From: Hygrophila difformis
Lineage: Eukaryota; Streptophyta; Magnoliopsida; Lamiales; Acanthaceae
Length of the DNA stretch: 64,000 nt
NCBI GenBank assembly: GCA_030278955.1
Contig: JAOANR010000003.1
Location: forward strand, 59,823,628-59,887,627
Reading direction: 5' to 3'
Shown here: positions 34,921 through 46,186 of the stretch, piece after piece
How positions within the stretch are numbered: position 1 is the stretch's first letter
Layout of the letters: each line of letters begins with the position of its first letter
Notes under the pieces: generated by a model
Database searches by the model: none
What the model was told of the DNA's origin: nothing
The model's input: only the letters and a program-made list of their open reading frames with translations
Translations under genes and position numbers: made by a program

Positions 34921-35884
34921 TTACATGTGGCTTACCACATCAACTTCAACAATAACTTCATTATGCCGTCGGCCAAATGTTACTGTTTTAATTAGAAACT
35001 TACATATATTTCCAGCAACTATATCATTTTGTGTAAAGAATTGCTGGAGCCCAATGTTCATTGATACCATTTCTTCACTTCTATGTCGACTCACTGGTGC
35101 ATGCAACAAATATACGAGGTGGAGACGCCCATGTTCTCTAAACCGCAGCCAAATTCTTTCCCGTAGATGCAAATTAAACCCTTGCCAAATAGTCTTTGGA
35201 ATTTCCTACAAACAAACAAATTGTTTGTATATATCCATGTTTTCCTAATAAGAAAAAAATTTGAAGAGTAAAATTGCCTGTGGTTGTTTCTGCATTACCA
35301 ATGGCCTATAATAATTGGAATCTGTGAGTTGTGTCACAAAAGAAGCATATGACTCTGCATATGAGCAAGTGTGCCAAAAAATAGTAACAATTAAATATAG
35401 TAATCGTTATATATTAAAGAAAGGAAAAAATAGCCACTATTTAAGTTTACCATTGAAAGTACTATATTCCAATAGCATTTCAGAAAGATCTTTGGGTTCA
35501 CCTTCTTCATCAAATATTTTTATTGTGAATTCCATTTGCCCTGTCAACTTAAAGAACAGCACATCTCCTATTTTAAGTGCATGAGCATCACAAAACATAT
35601 CCCAGAGCCCCCCACCAGAAATATACATATCTTCCCCATCAAAAAACGTTCCCAAACTACACTGCATTCGCTGCCCTTCCATTCCAATTACTGATGGTAT
35701 ATCATCTTCTTCAATCAAATTAAATATCACTCTTGGCAAACGCTGCAAAAACAAAAAATAGAATATCGCAATTCAATACTATAACTATTACTAATTGTTG
35801 TAATGTGTGCTGCATACGCATTGAGGACTTGTATCTTACCAAATATTTCTCAAATCCTTCACCTAGCTGCACAAAAAACTCCAT
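34921..35884 (-). CDS. Two-B3-domain protein encoded inside the Helitron, four exons, open
   Basis: On the minus strand, exons 35884-35840, 35742-35451, 35354-35278 and 35205-34921 join to 232 residues without a stop. The first B3-like region starts MEFFVQLGEGFEKYL and contains GGGLWDMF, HALKIGDVLFF and a closing FTIKIFDEEG. The pattern of LKxGD after a Trp-containing segment is typical of plant B3 DNA-binding domains. The second, about residues 115-228, has SFVTQLTDS, EIPKTIW and FGRRHNEVIVEVDV. Intron 3 would use a GC donor (CACAG|GCAATT), which is a minor but accepted plant type. B3 proteins bind DNA; this would be nuclear and REM-like. A broken relative of its first two exons lies at 40949-41233. 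Divergent to the small B3 gene at 37723. Whether it serves the element is not known. Confidence 0.75.
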
Positions 35885-37722
35885 ACTTGAAAACCTGTTT
35901 TAAGCACAACATCTATGAGGGATTATGCACATATTTATATTGAGTGCCTGCACTCACATGTATAGAATTGCTGACAAAACCAATAGTGTGGACAAAATAT
36001 GGTACTGAGGTGCATCTAGAAATGTGCCATGTTTGCTTCTTACTAGAAGATGTTCTTTTACTACACCTATCCTTTCCACTTGTTACATATCTTTCTGTTA
36101 AAAACCAACTTCAATAATTATTTGCTTTGTTTTTGTTTTTAAATTCTCTAATTTGTTTTTGCTTTTAAATTGTCTTTACATTCTTCTAAGAGTGTGCACG
36201 ATAATTTAAACACACAACAGAAACAATACTTTTCCCAATATCCCTGCGCGCTTTACGATACAAGCATTTGTTTTTTACTTGCATAGGTCTTGTACAGGAA
36301 GCCTTTTTAGACACTCTATCACTGCTCTGTCCCTGCCTTTCACTTTCTCTGCACCCCCTTGTCCACATGTTTCCTCGTGACTTCCCTTTCCCTCACCAAA
36401 ATCAATTTTGTTCGATATCCACTACCAGTAGGGTCTCCCTCCTCAACCCGTGAACCCTACCTCTTTTCTTTCCCACTTGCCTGGTTGTCTGTCCCGCTCA
36501 GATTCCTTGTTCGTTTACTCTTAAACACCCGTGCCACCAATCTTCCCATCCTCCTTCGTTCCGTCTGCTCGCCTACATCTCTTCCTTTATTTTCAGTAAG
36601 GTATCCTTCTTACTTGTGTCTATCCTTCTTACTTGTGTGTATTAGCTGTTGTCATCGAAATTCATATGTTAAGTGGCTTATCCATTGTTGATATGCACTG
36701 ATGTTTGCCTTTGTTGGTGATTGGCTTTCATACACCATGTAATTACTACATTTTGTGTCTGTGCAAATTTTAATATTGAATTTAGCATAATTCAGTGTTT
36801 TTAAATTTAAATTGTGCTGACTAAATGTTCGATAAAATGCCCCATTGAGCTCTTTATGATTTTGATGTTCTGGGAATGTGTCTGCATTTGTTGTTAAAAA
36901 TATTAGTGCTTTGAAGACAATAGTGAGGATGTTTGGGGACGAATGTATATTCAATAGTTTGCTTGGTAGGAATCAAAAATGTTGTTGAGCAAAGGTACAC
37001 TTCCATTTTCAAAGGGAAACTGATACAGTCCAATATTATGAAGAACAATTAAAAAAACAACTATGCCAAAACACATTCCCAACAACGAATCCAAATAAAA
37101 CTCATGCATGATAAACACTAATACTTTAACTAATAAAGAGGTAATAAGACTTTCCAGGGAAGCTGCACAAACTATTTTAAAGTAGATGGTGGCATGTTGA
37201 TCACGAACGTAAAGAAGCAGGCCCGATTCAAAGCATTGGCAAAAATTGATCATCTGTAATGATTATTTGCGTGGCGAAAAATCTTGTCACGTATCAAACC
37301 AATAACTACTAAAATTTCAAGGTAAAATATTTGTGCTATAATACAGATATTTGAGATAAGCCTGCTGCTTAAGAAGCTAAGTAGGATGACAAGCACAATA
37401 GGGCAACAACAATCTGTGATAGTGCAATCAAATTTCCTTTAAATTTCCTAGGTACTCCTTTCTTCTCCCCTCCTTTTCACTTTCAAGTTTTCCTCATATG
37501 CTATCATGTAATCCAACTCCCAAAATGACTTGTAATGTCTCTTTAATTTTTTTTAAGATTAGCATCATGGAATTCCATATTTAGTCCTTTGTCATGTTTC
37601 CACTTCGTAGCACTAGGAATACAATCTTTTTTCCTATATAATTTTGCTACCCTGTTAGCTTCTGATGTTATAGAGTATACTATCACATGCCTTTTGTCCT
37701 AGGTACATCAACCACCATTCTT
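35885..37722. other. Intergenic gap between divergent B3 genes
   Basis: No further gene recognised. Positions 36290-36600 are C/T-rich like a plant leader and contain splice-like GGTAAG and CAG sites, so they may belong to the 5' UTR of the plus-strand B3 gene. The gap probably carries promoters for both directions. Short frames here are not conserved domains. Confidence 0.5.
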
Positions 37723-38216
37723 ATGGCTTCAGACAGCGACTCCGATACCATCATCCTCATTAGCTCTGATGAATCTGATGATGACGACCCTGCTACCTTT
37801 GATGTTGAGATTAAAGAAGCTCACAAGAAAACTTTGGTAAGCCCATTCTCATATAAATCCTAGATTTACACAGTCAGTTTTATTACACATATACAAAATA
37901 ACATAGTTCCTTATTGTCACAGGTTATTCCTCTTAGGTTTTGGCATCGCCACCGTCTAGATTCAAGGCCCACACTGTACATGAGGTTCGGTAATGCTTCC
38001 AGATCATTTGAAATAAAAGTCACGTACACACATGAACACCGCCGAGGCTGCAGTGACTCGTTAAAGCTAACAACTGGTTGGCCCCGATTCTTCACCCACT
38101 GCCATATGGCAAAGAAAGAAATTTGGAAATTTACCATCGTCTCCAACATGTACGGACCTGAACGCCGTGATTTCCTTATACAAGCTGATGTACGCGATTC
38201 AAATTATCCGGACTAG
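37723..38216 (+). CDS. Small acidic B3-like protein encoded in the Helitron, two exons, open
   Basis: Exons 37723-37836 and 37923-38216 join in phase 0 to 135 residues. The N-terminus is a short acidic tail (SDSDSDTIILISSDESDDDD) followed by EAHKKTL. The rest is a B3-like domain: VIPLRFWHRHRL, LYMRFGN, RRGCSDSLKLTTGWPRFFTH and IVSNMYGP, with the LxxGWxxFF core of B3 folds. It likely binds DNA in the nucleus (family knowledge); the target is unknown. A longer paralogue with the same exon boundary (HKKTL, then the B3 exon) lies at 43530-44205. It faces away from the two-B3 gene at 34921-35884. The identical intron position in the two paralogues supports this model. Confidence 0.8.
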
Positions 38217-39400
38217 CTGTGTTCCATTATGAAGCCTTGCTGCTTGTTATCCTTGCCCCTTTCCCCCCTTTTCCGCTTTTAGCTCTATGTTTCACTATCT
38301 CATCCTACAACTTCGAACAGACATTACTCCTGCCATTCATAATTACTTGTTGTCCTGTGCTTTTGGCTTCCTTATTTTGTTATTGTTCTGGCATTCAATT
38401 ATTATATCTGTCTAATCCAGTCTTTCTATCCTTTCTTCGCATGGTATTATTTTCACTGATTAAAAAACGCCAATTAAATACGCATAAGCACTAAACATAA
38501 GGAGCATGCTCCATCCCATTACCATCTACAATGTGTATTCAATGTCTATTATACAGGTTGAAAGGACATTGCAGACACACAACAAATTTGTTACATCAGT
38601 GGTCAATTACAATGTGCCTTTAAAACAGAAAATGTCTTGCATTGGCCGACTTATTCACATTTCATTCAAGTAATTAATTCTAGGAACTTTACATAGTCCA
38701 TTAAAAAGGATATTTTTACATAATCCATCTGTTCTTAGAAACTTTGCTGTTGCTTCGTTGCTATTTATGTGTTTGGATGTTGAGTTCTACAATTACACTG
38801 CCTTCTGGTAAACTCATGCTGCGTTATTGCTTTTTCCCTGTTCCTGTTTCGTAATTTCGTTGTTCCCCGTGTTCTTCGATATGGATTGAGTTTGTAATTT
38901 TGCATTGGTTATTTGTTGTTATTGATTTGCGTTTGCATTGGTTAAATGGTTGTCAGCTATCAGCTGACCATTTCTGGAAAGATACAAAATGAGAATTTCA
39001 AAACTCTCTCCTAGAACATCACTGTTTTAGATTTATCTTAAATTCTTTATCCCTTAAAGTTTGAACTTTGAACTAGCAAGGACTGATTATGTTGTTATCC
39101 TTTAAAGTTTGAACTTTGAACTAACGAGGCCTGATTATGTTGTTGAATTACGTTTTGTTTAGCTGTTTAGCGGTTACTTTTCGCAATTTGTGAATTGTGT
39201 GGGAGATTAATTTTTTTTTTATTATTTCTGGGGTGTCCTCCATATACTGCCGGTCGACACGGAGTTTGTTCTATGAATCCTGGGCGCCCTAGAAAGGGAC
39301 AAGATTTTGTGGATACTCAATGGTTTTGTTGAGGATAAGCGAGTGAAAAGTTGTGATGAGTTTGGGATGAATAATATGTTGTCTTATTGTGATATGAGTA
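38217..39400. other. Helitron spacer with a 48-bp tandem repeat
   Basis: No gene seen. Two adjacent copies of about 48 bp lie at about 39049-39096 and 39097-39144, sharing TTAAAGTTTGAACTTTGAAC and CTGATTATGTTGTT. Confidence 0.6.
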
Positions 39401-39556
39401 TTTGTTATTTTGTGCCGCAAAATGTTGATGTGGGAAGATGGGTTCTGCACAGGCAAAGTTCCAGATTCTTTGGATAAAATCGATGATGAGGATCTCATCA
39501 GAAAAGCCTTCAGCAAAATGTCCATTCACCTGTATAATTATGGAGAAGGGTGCTGG
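39400..39556 (+). pseudogene. Captured fragment of a bHLH-MYC_N domain protein
   Basis: The plus strand reads MLMWEDGFC, then DDEDLIRKAFSKMSIHLYNYGEG, at which point a stop soon follows (CWVGAALRW to TAA at 39601). The series WEDGF ... KMSIHLYNYGEG is typical of the N-terminal domain of plant MYC-type bHLH and related WNK-related proteins, where it continues with LMGKVA. Only one exon is left, cut at a normal exon end (YNYGEG|G). It cannot encode a working factor. The donor could be either of the two related families. Confidence 0.65.
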
Positions 39557-40818
39557 GTAGGTGCTGCATTAAGATGGGGATTTTGGGGATTTCAGTTTTA
39601 ATTTAAACACAGGGTTATAAGGGCTTACTAACACTTAAAGATCTAATTTTTACTCTTTTATTTATGTACTACTATTTTCTATTTCAGTGGGTGTCGATAA
39701 CCTACATTTATCCAGTTCTACCATAGGCATCTTCTTCTGGTTTTCTGATTCAGGGATTTTGGAGAGGTAATGTACCTGCCCTGCTCATGGTCATGCCAAA
39801 TACTGCAATGCAATTTACAGTTTTGCACAAACTGAAGACAATAGCTTCTCGTTCTTCTAAGTCAGATTTCCCATATGTTCAACCCCATTTGTTATTTGCT
39901 TTTCACTTTTTCTCTATCTTGAATTATAATACCTGGTAAATGCTTCATTTTATCTCAACATACCAATTTTGGCCCTTATGAATTGTTATAGTTTGTCAAC
40001 ATGGAAAAAGGTTGCGCTCAATATTTTGACTATATTGACATTCTCTGCTCTTGTTCTCCCTGCAGGAGACGATATTCATATAAGTCCGTATCTGTCTTAT
40101 GTTAGTTCAGATAGTTCATTATGTTGGATTACAGTTTGGGACTTAAGACACGTTCAAATGTTGGAGGATGGTGGACTCTCACTCTCACAGTTTACTTCTA
40201 GGTTTTGGGAGTTGATTCTTATTTCTTTGAGCTTTGCATTGTACACATGGAATAAATACGGTCTTCCTTTTGCTTCCCAAACTAATGGCCTCTCCAGCAT
40301 TTTGTACTTCATGTGCTTCCTTTTGTTTATTTAGCTTGCTTTATATGTGTCATGTGTGTGTATTTACAGTTTTTGGTTGTAAGGCCCTAATGTACTTGTT
40401 TAGGATGTCGTCAGACAAGAGTCTATTCTGCTCAACACATAATTATGTAAGGTTTTTGTTTTTCCTGATATCTTGTGATAATTTATGGATAGATTACATG
40501 CTTTAGTTTATATATTTGTTTACTGGAAGGTGAAGTGTGTTTCTTAAAAAGATAAAATGTGGCTGATATTTCATATTTTTTTTTGTTTCCTTCTGATGCA
40601 CACTAATTTCGTTCAAACGTTAATGTGTGATGATCTTATGCATTCAACTCAGGCATTTCTTCAGCTAATGATAAATTTTCTTCTTGTGTAGATTTGAATA
40701 TTCTCAACCTGTATTCCAGAAGTTGATAAAAGGAAAATGCCTGGAACCATTGTTTCTGTTCAGGCCTATAGTAAAATTCCTTTTTGTTTCACTTTCAGAA
40801 AATCTATTTTCTCAATTT
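39557..40818. other. Helitron spacer, no gene seen
   Basis: Mostly T-rich. The 121-codon plus frame at 39969-40334 is hydrophobic with scattered Trp and has no domain that I recognise. Confidence 0.45.
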
Positions 40819-40900
40819 GTTTAAGAATGTAGTATTACATGCGAACAGGTATGTGTGGATTTGGTGCTTCCTGCAAATATCACCATTCTGAGCAAGGAGT
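40819..40900 (+). pseudogene. Captured CCCH zinc-finger fragment
   Basis: YYMRTGMCGFGASCKYHHSEQG-type reading (Tyr-Tyr-Met-Arg-Thr-Gly, then C-X5-C-X3-H) lies at about 40832-40895. This is the plant CCCH finger family pattern YYxRTGxCxFGxxCKxHH. The first Cys of the finger is lost: the codon before YY is a stop. It is a relic of one exon. CCCH proteins of this family bind nucleic acid, but this piece cannot act alone. Confidence 0.7.
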
Positions 40901-40948
40901 CGGGCTTTCTACTCCATTGACGCTGAACTATTTGGCATTACTACTTTC

Positions 40949-41233
40949 TTATATAGTGATTTGTTCATTTGTTTTACATAGCTCCCTTTGCAACAAACGA
41001 ACCTCAACATATCTTTCTCCCATTAATGAGTTTAATTTAACTGTTTTAGGTAGTACTTCGAACTCCATCAGATCAACTGCACTCTTCGGAAAAACCTAAA
41101 AATAATTAAATAAAACCATTATCAAACAAATATAGTCAAAACTCTATAAAATTAACCTCACAAAAATTATATAAACTATACACCTAACTAATAATATTTC
41201 AAAGCCATCACCCAACTGCACTATAAACTCCAT
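40949..41233 (-). pseudogene. Truncated second copy of the two-B3 gene
   Basis: On the minus strand, 41233-41189 encodes MEFIVQLGDGFEILL, clearly a copy of exon 1 of the gene at 34921-35884 (MEFFVQLGEGFEKYL), ending at the same donor position. After an intron of 93 bp, 41095 onward reads VFPKSAVDLMEFEVLP and GERYVEVRLLQRE, the start of a B3 domain. The frame then stops at 40949-40951 and no later exons are found; the CCCH relic lies next to the break. The copy is therefore only the 5' end of a gene. Confidence 0.7.
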
Positions 41234-41299
41234 TGTAAAGTTTGGATACACAGTTTGCTTACACTTTGGTACAATATTGTTTTTTGCCCTTGCATATAT

Positions 41300-41580
41300 A
41301 CTTGAAAAGATGACAAAAAAAGACAAATGTCGAAAGCTGGGTCTAATAAAATAGTTATTCCATCCATTTGTTAAAAATTGTAACAGCCCCACAGTACATG
41401 AACTACAATACACATTTTTAATCATTAATAACTCAATTTCTATACAAATAAAAATTATAAAAGTTTTATATTTAAAAATTACTCCGCGGGACGAATTTAA
41501 CAATATTCCACTTGACTATATTATAACCTGTACAACTATGATAAATATTTAAGTCAAAGTGTAAATGTGAACTGTTTCAA
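41300..41580. mobile_element. Stowaway-like MITE relic beside the truncated B3 copy
   Basis: The interior phrase (TAATAACTCAATTTC ... GGGACGAATTTAACAATATT ... CTTGACTATATT) is that of the window-wide MITE family. The ends are degraded, so the borders are approximate. Confidence 0.6.
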
Positions 41581-41589
41581 AATTCCAAA

Positions 41590-43529
41590 CCTGGACTCTC
41601 TGCATTGCCGCATTTTTCCATGAATCTGTACGTTACACCTCTTCACCCGTCCCATCTCTTCGTCTTCTCAATCACACCCGAGAGCAGTTTTGGTGCTCCC
41701 AAAATGTCTGCATTGCCGCACCCTTCCATCAATCGTCGCATCCCACCTATTCACCCATCCCACCCGCGAATTGCAGACCACAGTAACTGCCACACATCCC
41801 TCCCGCCTCGCATAAACCACTGCTTGGTCGCCTCCCACTCGTCTACCCGCCTCATTCGCACTCCTGTGCTCCATCGTTTCCCTCTCACTCAATCGCAGGT
41901 ATTCGTTTCTTCTCTTCTTATTTCCCTTTCAAATATTTTTTCATGTGCTGGTCTCTGATTGAACTTGCCAAATGACTTCGAAAGTGTCTTTAATTCATCC
42001 CTTGTTTTGTAAACAAATTCGGCACTATGTTTTTATTTCCAATTTGTACTTGCCCACAACGTTTTCTACACTTCTAATTCTCGATTCTCCAATCAGTATC
42101 ACTTCGAAAGTGCCTAATTGAATTTTTTTTTGGTGATTCTATTTATATACTTTTTGGTGGGTATCAAAGACTGTCATTTGTTCGTGTTTTTGGATCTCAC
42201 ATTACATTCTAAAGTTCTTCACTATACCCTGGGTTGGGTATTAGTTGAATTGGTTGTGCAGTTATGAAATCTGGTTGATGATGTTTGGAAATGAAGGTTT
42301 AATTGTTGAGTAAGAGGTGTTGGTTTTGAATAAGAAATATTGATTGTGTCTTTTAAGTTATTTGAACGTATCAAAGTTTTCTCTGGTAACTGTCAGTCCA
42401 GGATTCATTAATGTTTTTGTTAAATAAATTATTTTCTTGCTGGATTATGTTAGTGAATATCAGGATGAAAATGTGGGTAAGTCCTTGCAAAGATAATATT
42501 ATTTGAATCTTTGTTTCAAAATCATTTTTGTATGTGTTGCTTGGTTACTATGAAGTAAAATTATTGCAACTGAAATGATCACGAAATGGTGGTTTCCAGA
42601 TTTTTGAATTCTGGATTTTTTATTTCCAGATTAGTGATGACAATAAAATTATTCTATCAAAACCAATTTTTATTTTCAGATCCTTCTCCTTATTCACTTG
42701 CAGCATAGAATGTAGTTCCATAACTTCTCATTTTCAGGCCATATTGAACTAGATACATTCTAGATGCACAAGCCTAATTCATTTTGTTTATTCAAGTATC
42801 TCACAAAGAAGAATAAAACTGAATATTGGAGTTACTGTCGTCTTTTTAGATACATTTCATTTATGTAGTTGTTGATTCTCTTAACGATATAAGTCCATTC
42901 GAAATTGTATTGAGCCTGTGTGGATATGTTATTAACCTGCTTCAAGTAACTTAGTTTCCAATTCCTGCTCTCCCTTAGGTTTCCTCATTATCTAATATGC
43001 TAATGAATTATGCATTTGTCTTTCTCTTTTTCCCTGTACTTTGGTTTTTCCTAATAATCCCTCATAGCAATTCGCGATAATACGAATCTTTTGTTTGATC
43101 AGAGTCACTAAATTATGATACAATCCTATTTGAATAATTATTTGAATCATTTGAGGGGGACTACTGTGTACCTGAACTAGGTTATCTATTTGTTGCATGT
43201 CCTTTTTAAGCTTCAGAGGTGGGTGAAGTGCAATTCCAAGCTGAGTCCGAAGCGACATTCATTGTGGATGCCTGCCAACAGGTGAGTTCTTTTATCATTC
43301 AACCTGCCTTCTTGCAACGGTGCTATGAACATTCTATGTCATGAAGTTTGTTCTCAAACCCCTACATTTCCAAGCAAAATATCCTCCTGTCCTGTTATTT
43401 ACTCACTCAATTTTGTACATTATATAAACTTTGTTGGGAAGTATTAATCAGGAAAAGAAAAAACCCCATTGCCTTGTTCACTAAAAAAATTGCAATTATT
43501 GTTTTGCAGTTAGAAAAAATTCACTCTTT
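41590..43529. other. Presumed leader and spacer of the second B3 gene
   Basis: At 41597-41660 and again at 41703-41765 stands a tandem pair starting with TCTGCATTGCCGCA and ending with TTCACCCxTCCCA. The C-rich block 41597-41890 ends at a donor-like CGCAGGTATT and resembles a plant 5' UTR. Positions 41900-43500 are T-rich, intron-like, and without a recognised gene. Confidence 0.5.
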
Positions 43530-44205
43530 ATGGATTCAAGTGACGACTCAACAACTATTGTCTCTATACACTCGACTGACTCCACAGACACCAGTTATAA
43601 TTCCTCCACTTACAACATTCCTTATACTTTTCTTTATCCTGTTGTAACCACTAAACACCAATTCACTTCAATTTTTTCTCCAGACGAAGGGACCAATGTC
43701 GTTTCTGATTCGGAAGATGATATGGAAATTATTTCTGTTTCCTCCGACACTGAAGATGACGATAACTTCGATTCATTTGAATTCCATGTTGTCGAATCTC
43801 ACAAAAAAACTCTGGTAAACTTACTCTCTAACAAACCTCACATTTAAACTGCAATTTTCCCCTATACATATCAATAATAAACTCCATTCTATACAGACAA
43901 TCCCCCTTGCCTTTTGGAAACATCACCAGTTGGATTCAAAAGAGCGAGTATACATGAAATTTGGCAACGAACTGAGGTCTTCAATAATACACCTAAAATA
44001 TACAGTGGAGACACGCCGTGGATGCAGCGACTCAATCAAACTCTCTACAGGTTGGCCACGCTTCTTTAGACATTGTGGGATGGTGATCGGTGAAGATTGG
44101 AAATTGTCACTGATTTCCAACACATACGGCCCACAGCATACTGATTTCCTATTCCAAGCAACTATGGTCGACGCCAATTCCTCCGACAGCTCGCTCTCGC
44201 CATGA
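43530..44205 (+). CDS. Second acidic B3-like protein in the Helitron, two exons, open
   Basis: Exons 43530-43814 and 43897-44205 join in phase 0 to 197 residues. The N-terminus is Ser/Thr/Asp-rich, with acidic runs DSEDDMEIISVSSDTEDDD. The exon ends in ESHKKTL, like the paralogue at 37723-38216. The second exon carries the B3-like domain: IPLAFWKHHQL, VYMKFGN, RRGCSDSIKLSTGWPRFFRH and SLISNTYGP, with a Ser-rich end. It is 62 residues longer than the paralogue, mostly in the acidic part. Both are nuclear DNA-binding candidates by family. Upstream, on the other strand, only the truncated B3 copy remains. Thus the divergent B3 pair was duplicated as a unit and this half survived. The minus-strand 126-codon frame over exon 2 is its shadow. 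Confidence 0.8.
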
Positions 44206-46186
44206 TTTGCTACATCGAATCCCCTGCAATATTTATATTCCTGCTTCTGTAATTGCCTCCCCAGTGCTAGCGTTCCTCTGTTGCAAGTTGCCCATGTTTT
44301 CATTGTGTGGAATCAACTCTTATCTTACTTGATCTCTGTCCTATCCTTATTACTCTGTATATATCGTATGTTGCTTGCCTGCCCAAACAACTGCCACCCA
44401 TTCGTTATGTATTTTGTCTCTGTCGGTTGCACTTTATTGAAATCTTCCCAGCATTTAAGTTTTCCATTTTATTGCTGTCATAAGCTTCTATTTTGTTTTT
44501 TCAGTATTAAGTAACTTAATTGGATATAATTTCTTCTTTACTTTTGATATGTCAACAAATGTAAATACTCATAACTTCGTACTATTGCTAGATTTAAGGT
44601 CTCTTATGCAAGTCAACTTAACACCATAAAATTCTGGCCTGATAACAACAACAGCTTATATGTTTTGGAAGGGATTGTTCTTTGTATACAATCCTTGCAA
44701 TTGGAAACTGGGGATGTAACTAATTATTCATCAGTAATTATGATTTGCTTCCTATATCTTTCATGCAGAATTATATCCTGGTATCATACGTATATTGACA
44801 ACTAAAGATTGTCTATTATTTGTCAAGTCACAACATGTTTTATGTTTGTTTCTTCCTATCAGTAACATTTAGCAGGTTGCACCTCAAGGAAAGTTAGACA
44901 TATCAGGTGTGTTCTTCCTCAGCACTACACAAAGGTATTATCCTTCAACCAATCACATTTGTTCTATTATTGATACTTATGTATATATAAGTGTTCAATA
45001 ATATTGTTGACTGTCTTGCCAGTGAATGAATATGATTCTCCCTGTTTATATGCATAAGAGACACTTTTTTACCCTGCAAATGGTATTATTATTCTTCCCT
45101 ACAACATTGCTATTACTAGAGCCTAATATTGAAATTTTAAAGCGCCATCTGTAATGTCATTTTACTTGAGAAGGATAAGAAACCTCACCTATTATTGCAA
45201 AGCCTACTATTCCTGCCATATATCATTTTGGGTAACATGCATTCTTCTCATGATTTTTATAGCTTTCCTTTCCTATTTGTTCTATTTTATTATAACCATG
45301 CTGCACAGAGGAATGCTAACATCAAGATATTCCATATGTAAGTAACATTATCCAGTCACTGCAGTGTGAACACTGTGCGTAAAATACTTGCACATTGTCC
45401 TCTTTCTTCCGATGCATGTTTACTACAGAATTTGCTGCATTTGCATTCTCTTATTAATATCCTATCCCTCTATTCTAAGTATTTGGTGAGTTTGTTCCTT
45501 CTGTAAGTTTTCTTCTGTACCAATCTGTAATTGTTACGTAATATTGATTTGTTTCTTCTTTCAACTGCTGTTATGAATCTTTCTGGCTTTCACTGAAATT
45601 CCATTCAAGAGGATATGGATGTCACCACATTTAATCTGGTGCAAATAAGTTTTTTGTTCTCATAATAGTTTTTACCAAAACACAGTTCAGTTGCCTCTGC
45701 ATTTTCTTTTGCTGGCTGTTTGAAAAGCTCTTTGCCAAATACTCTCTTAGTCTGCCTGCCTACGAATGAAATGCCCAAAAGATGAAAATTTATTTGTTAT
45801 CGTCAAATTTCAACTTTCCTTATGGTATTCACCTGTATGTACTTGTGCGCCACATTATTAATATAAACCCTGTGATGAAAGAATTCACAGCTTTCAATAA
45901 TAGTAAATCAAATATCCACAACGATAATCCTGGTTTTTGTTCTTGGCATCTATAGATTTCTTATGTTATCCTTTTTAATTGATGCATTTATTATTTGTGC
46001 CAACATTGTGTTGAGCTATGTGTGGTTGATGATTAGATAGGTATATGCACAGTTTTCAGACAATCAACTTTATTGTGTTTTATTCTGTGCTTGACAACTT
46101 GATTAGTTGCTGTCTAACTTATGTATGTTCATAATGACATGTTTTCTAATAAATTTCAACCACCTTGCTATGATTTTTCTTTGCAG
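44206..46186. other. Helitron right part without a recognised gene
   Basis: T-rich, intron-like. A short exon-like piece at about 44876-44936 (VAPQGKLDISGVFFLSTTQ after AGCAG) has no family match. Nothing else is supported. Confidence 0.45.

Noticed and set aside
43923..44303. A 126-codon minus frame over the second B3 gene
   Set aside because: It lies opposite to an exon with clear B3 signature and has no family match.
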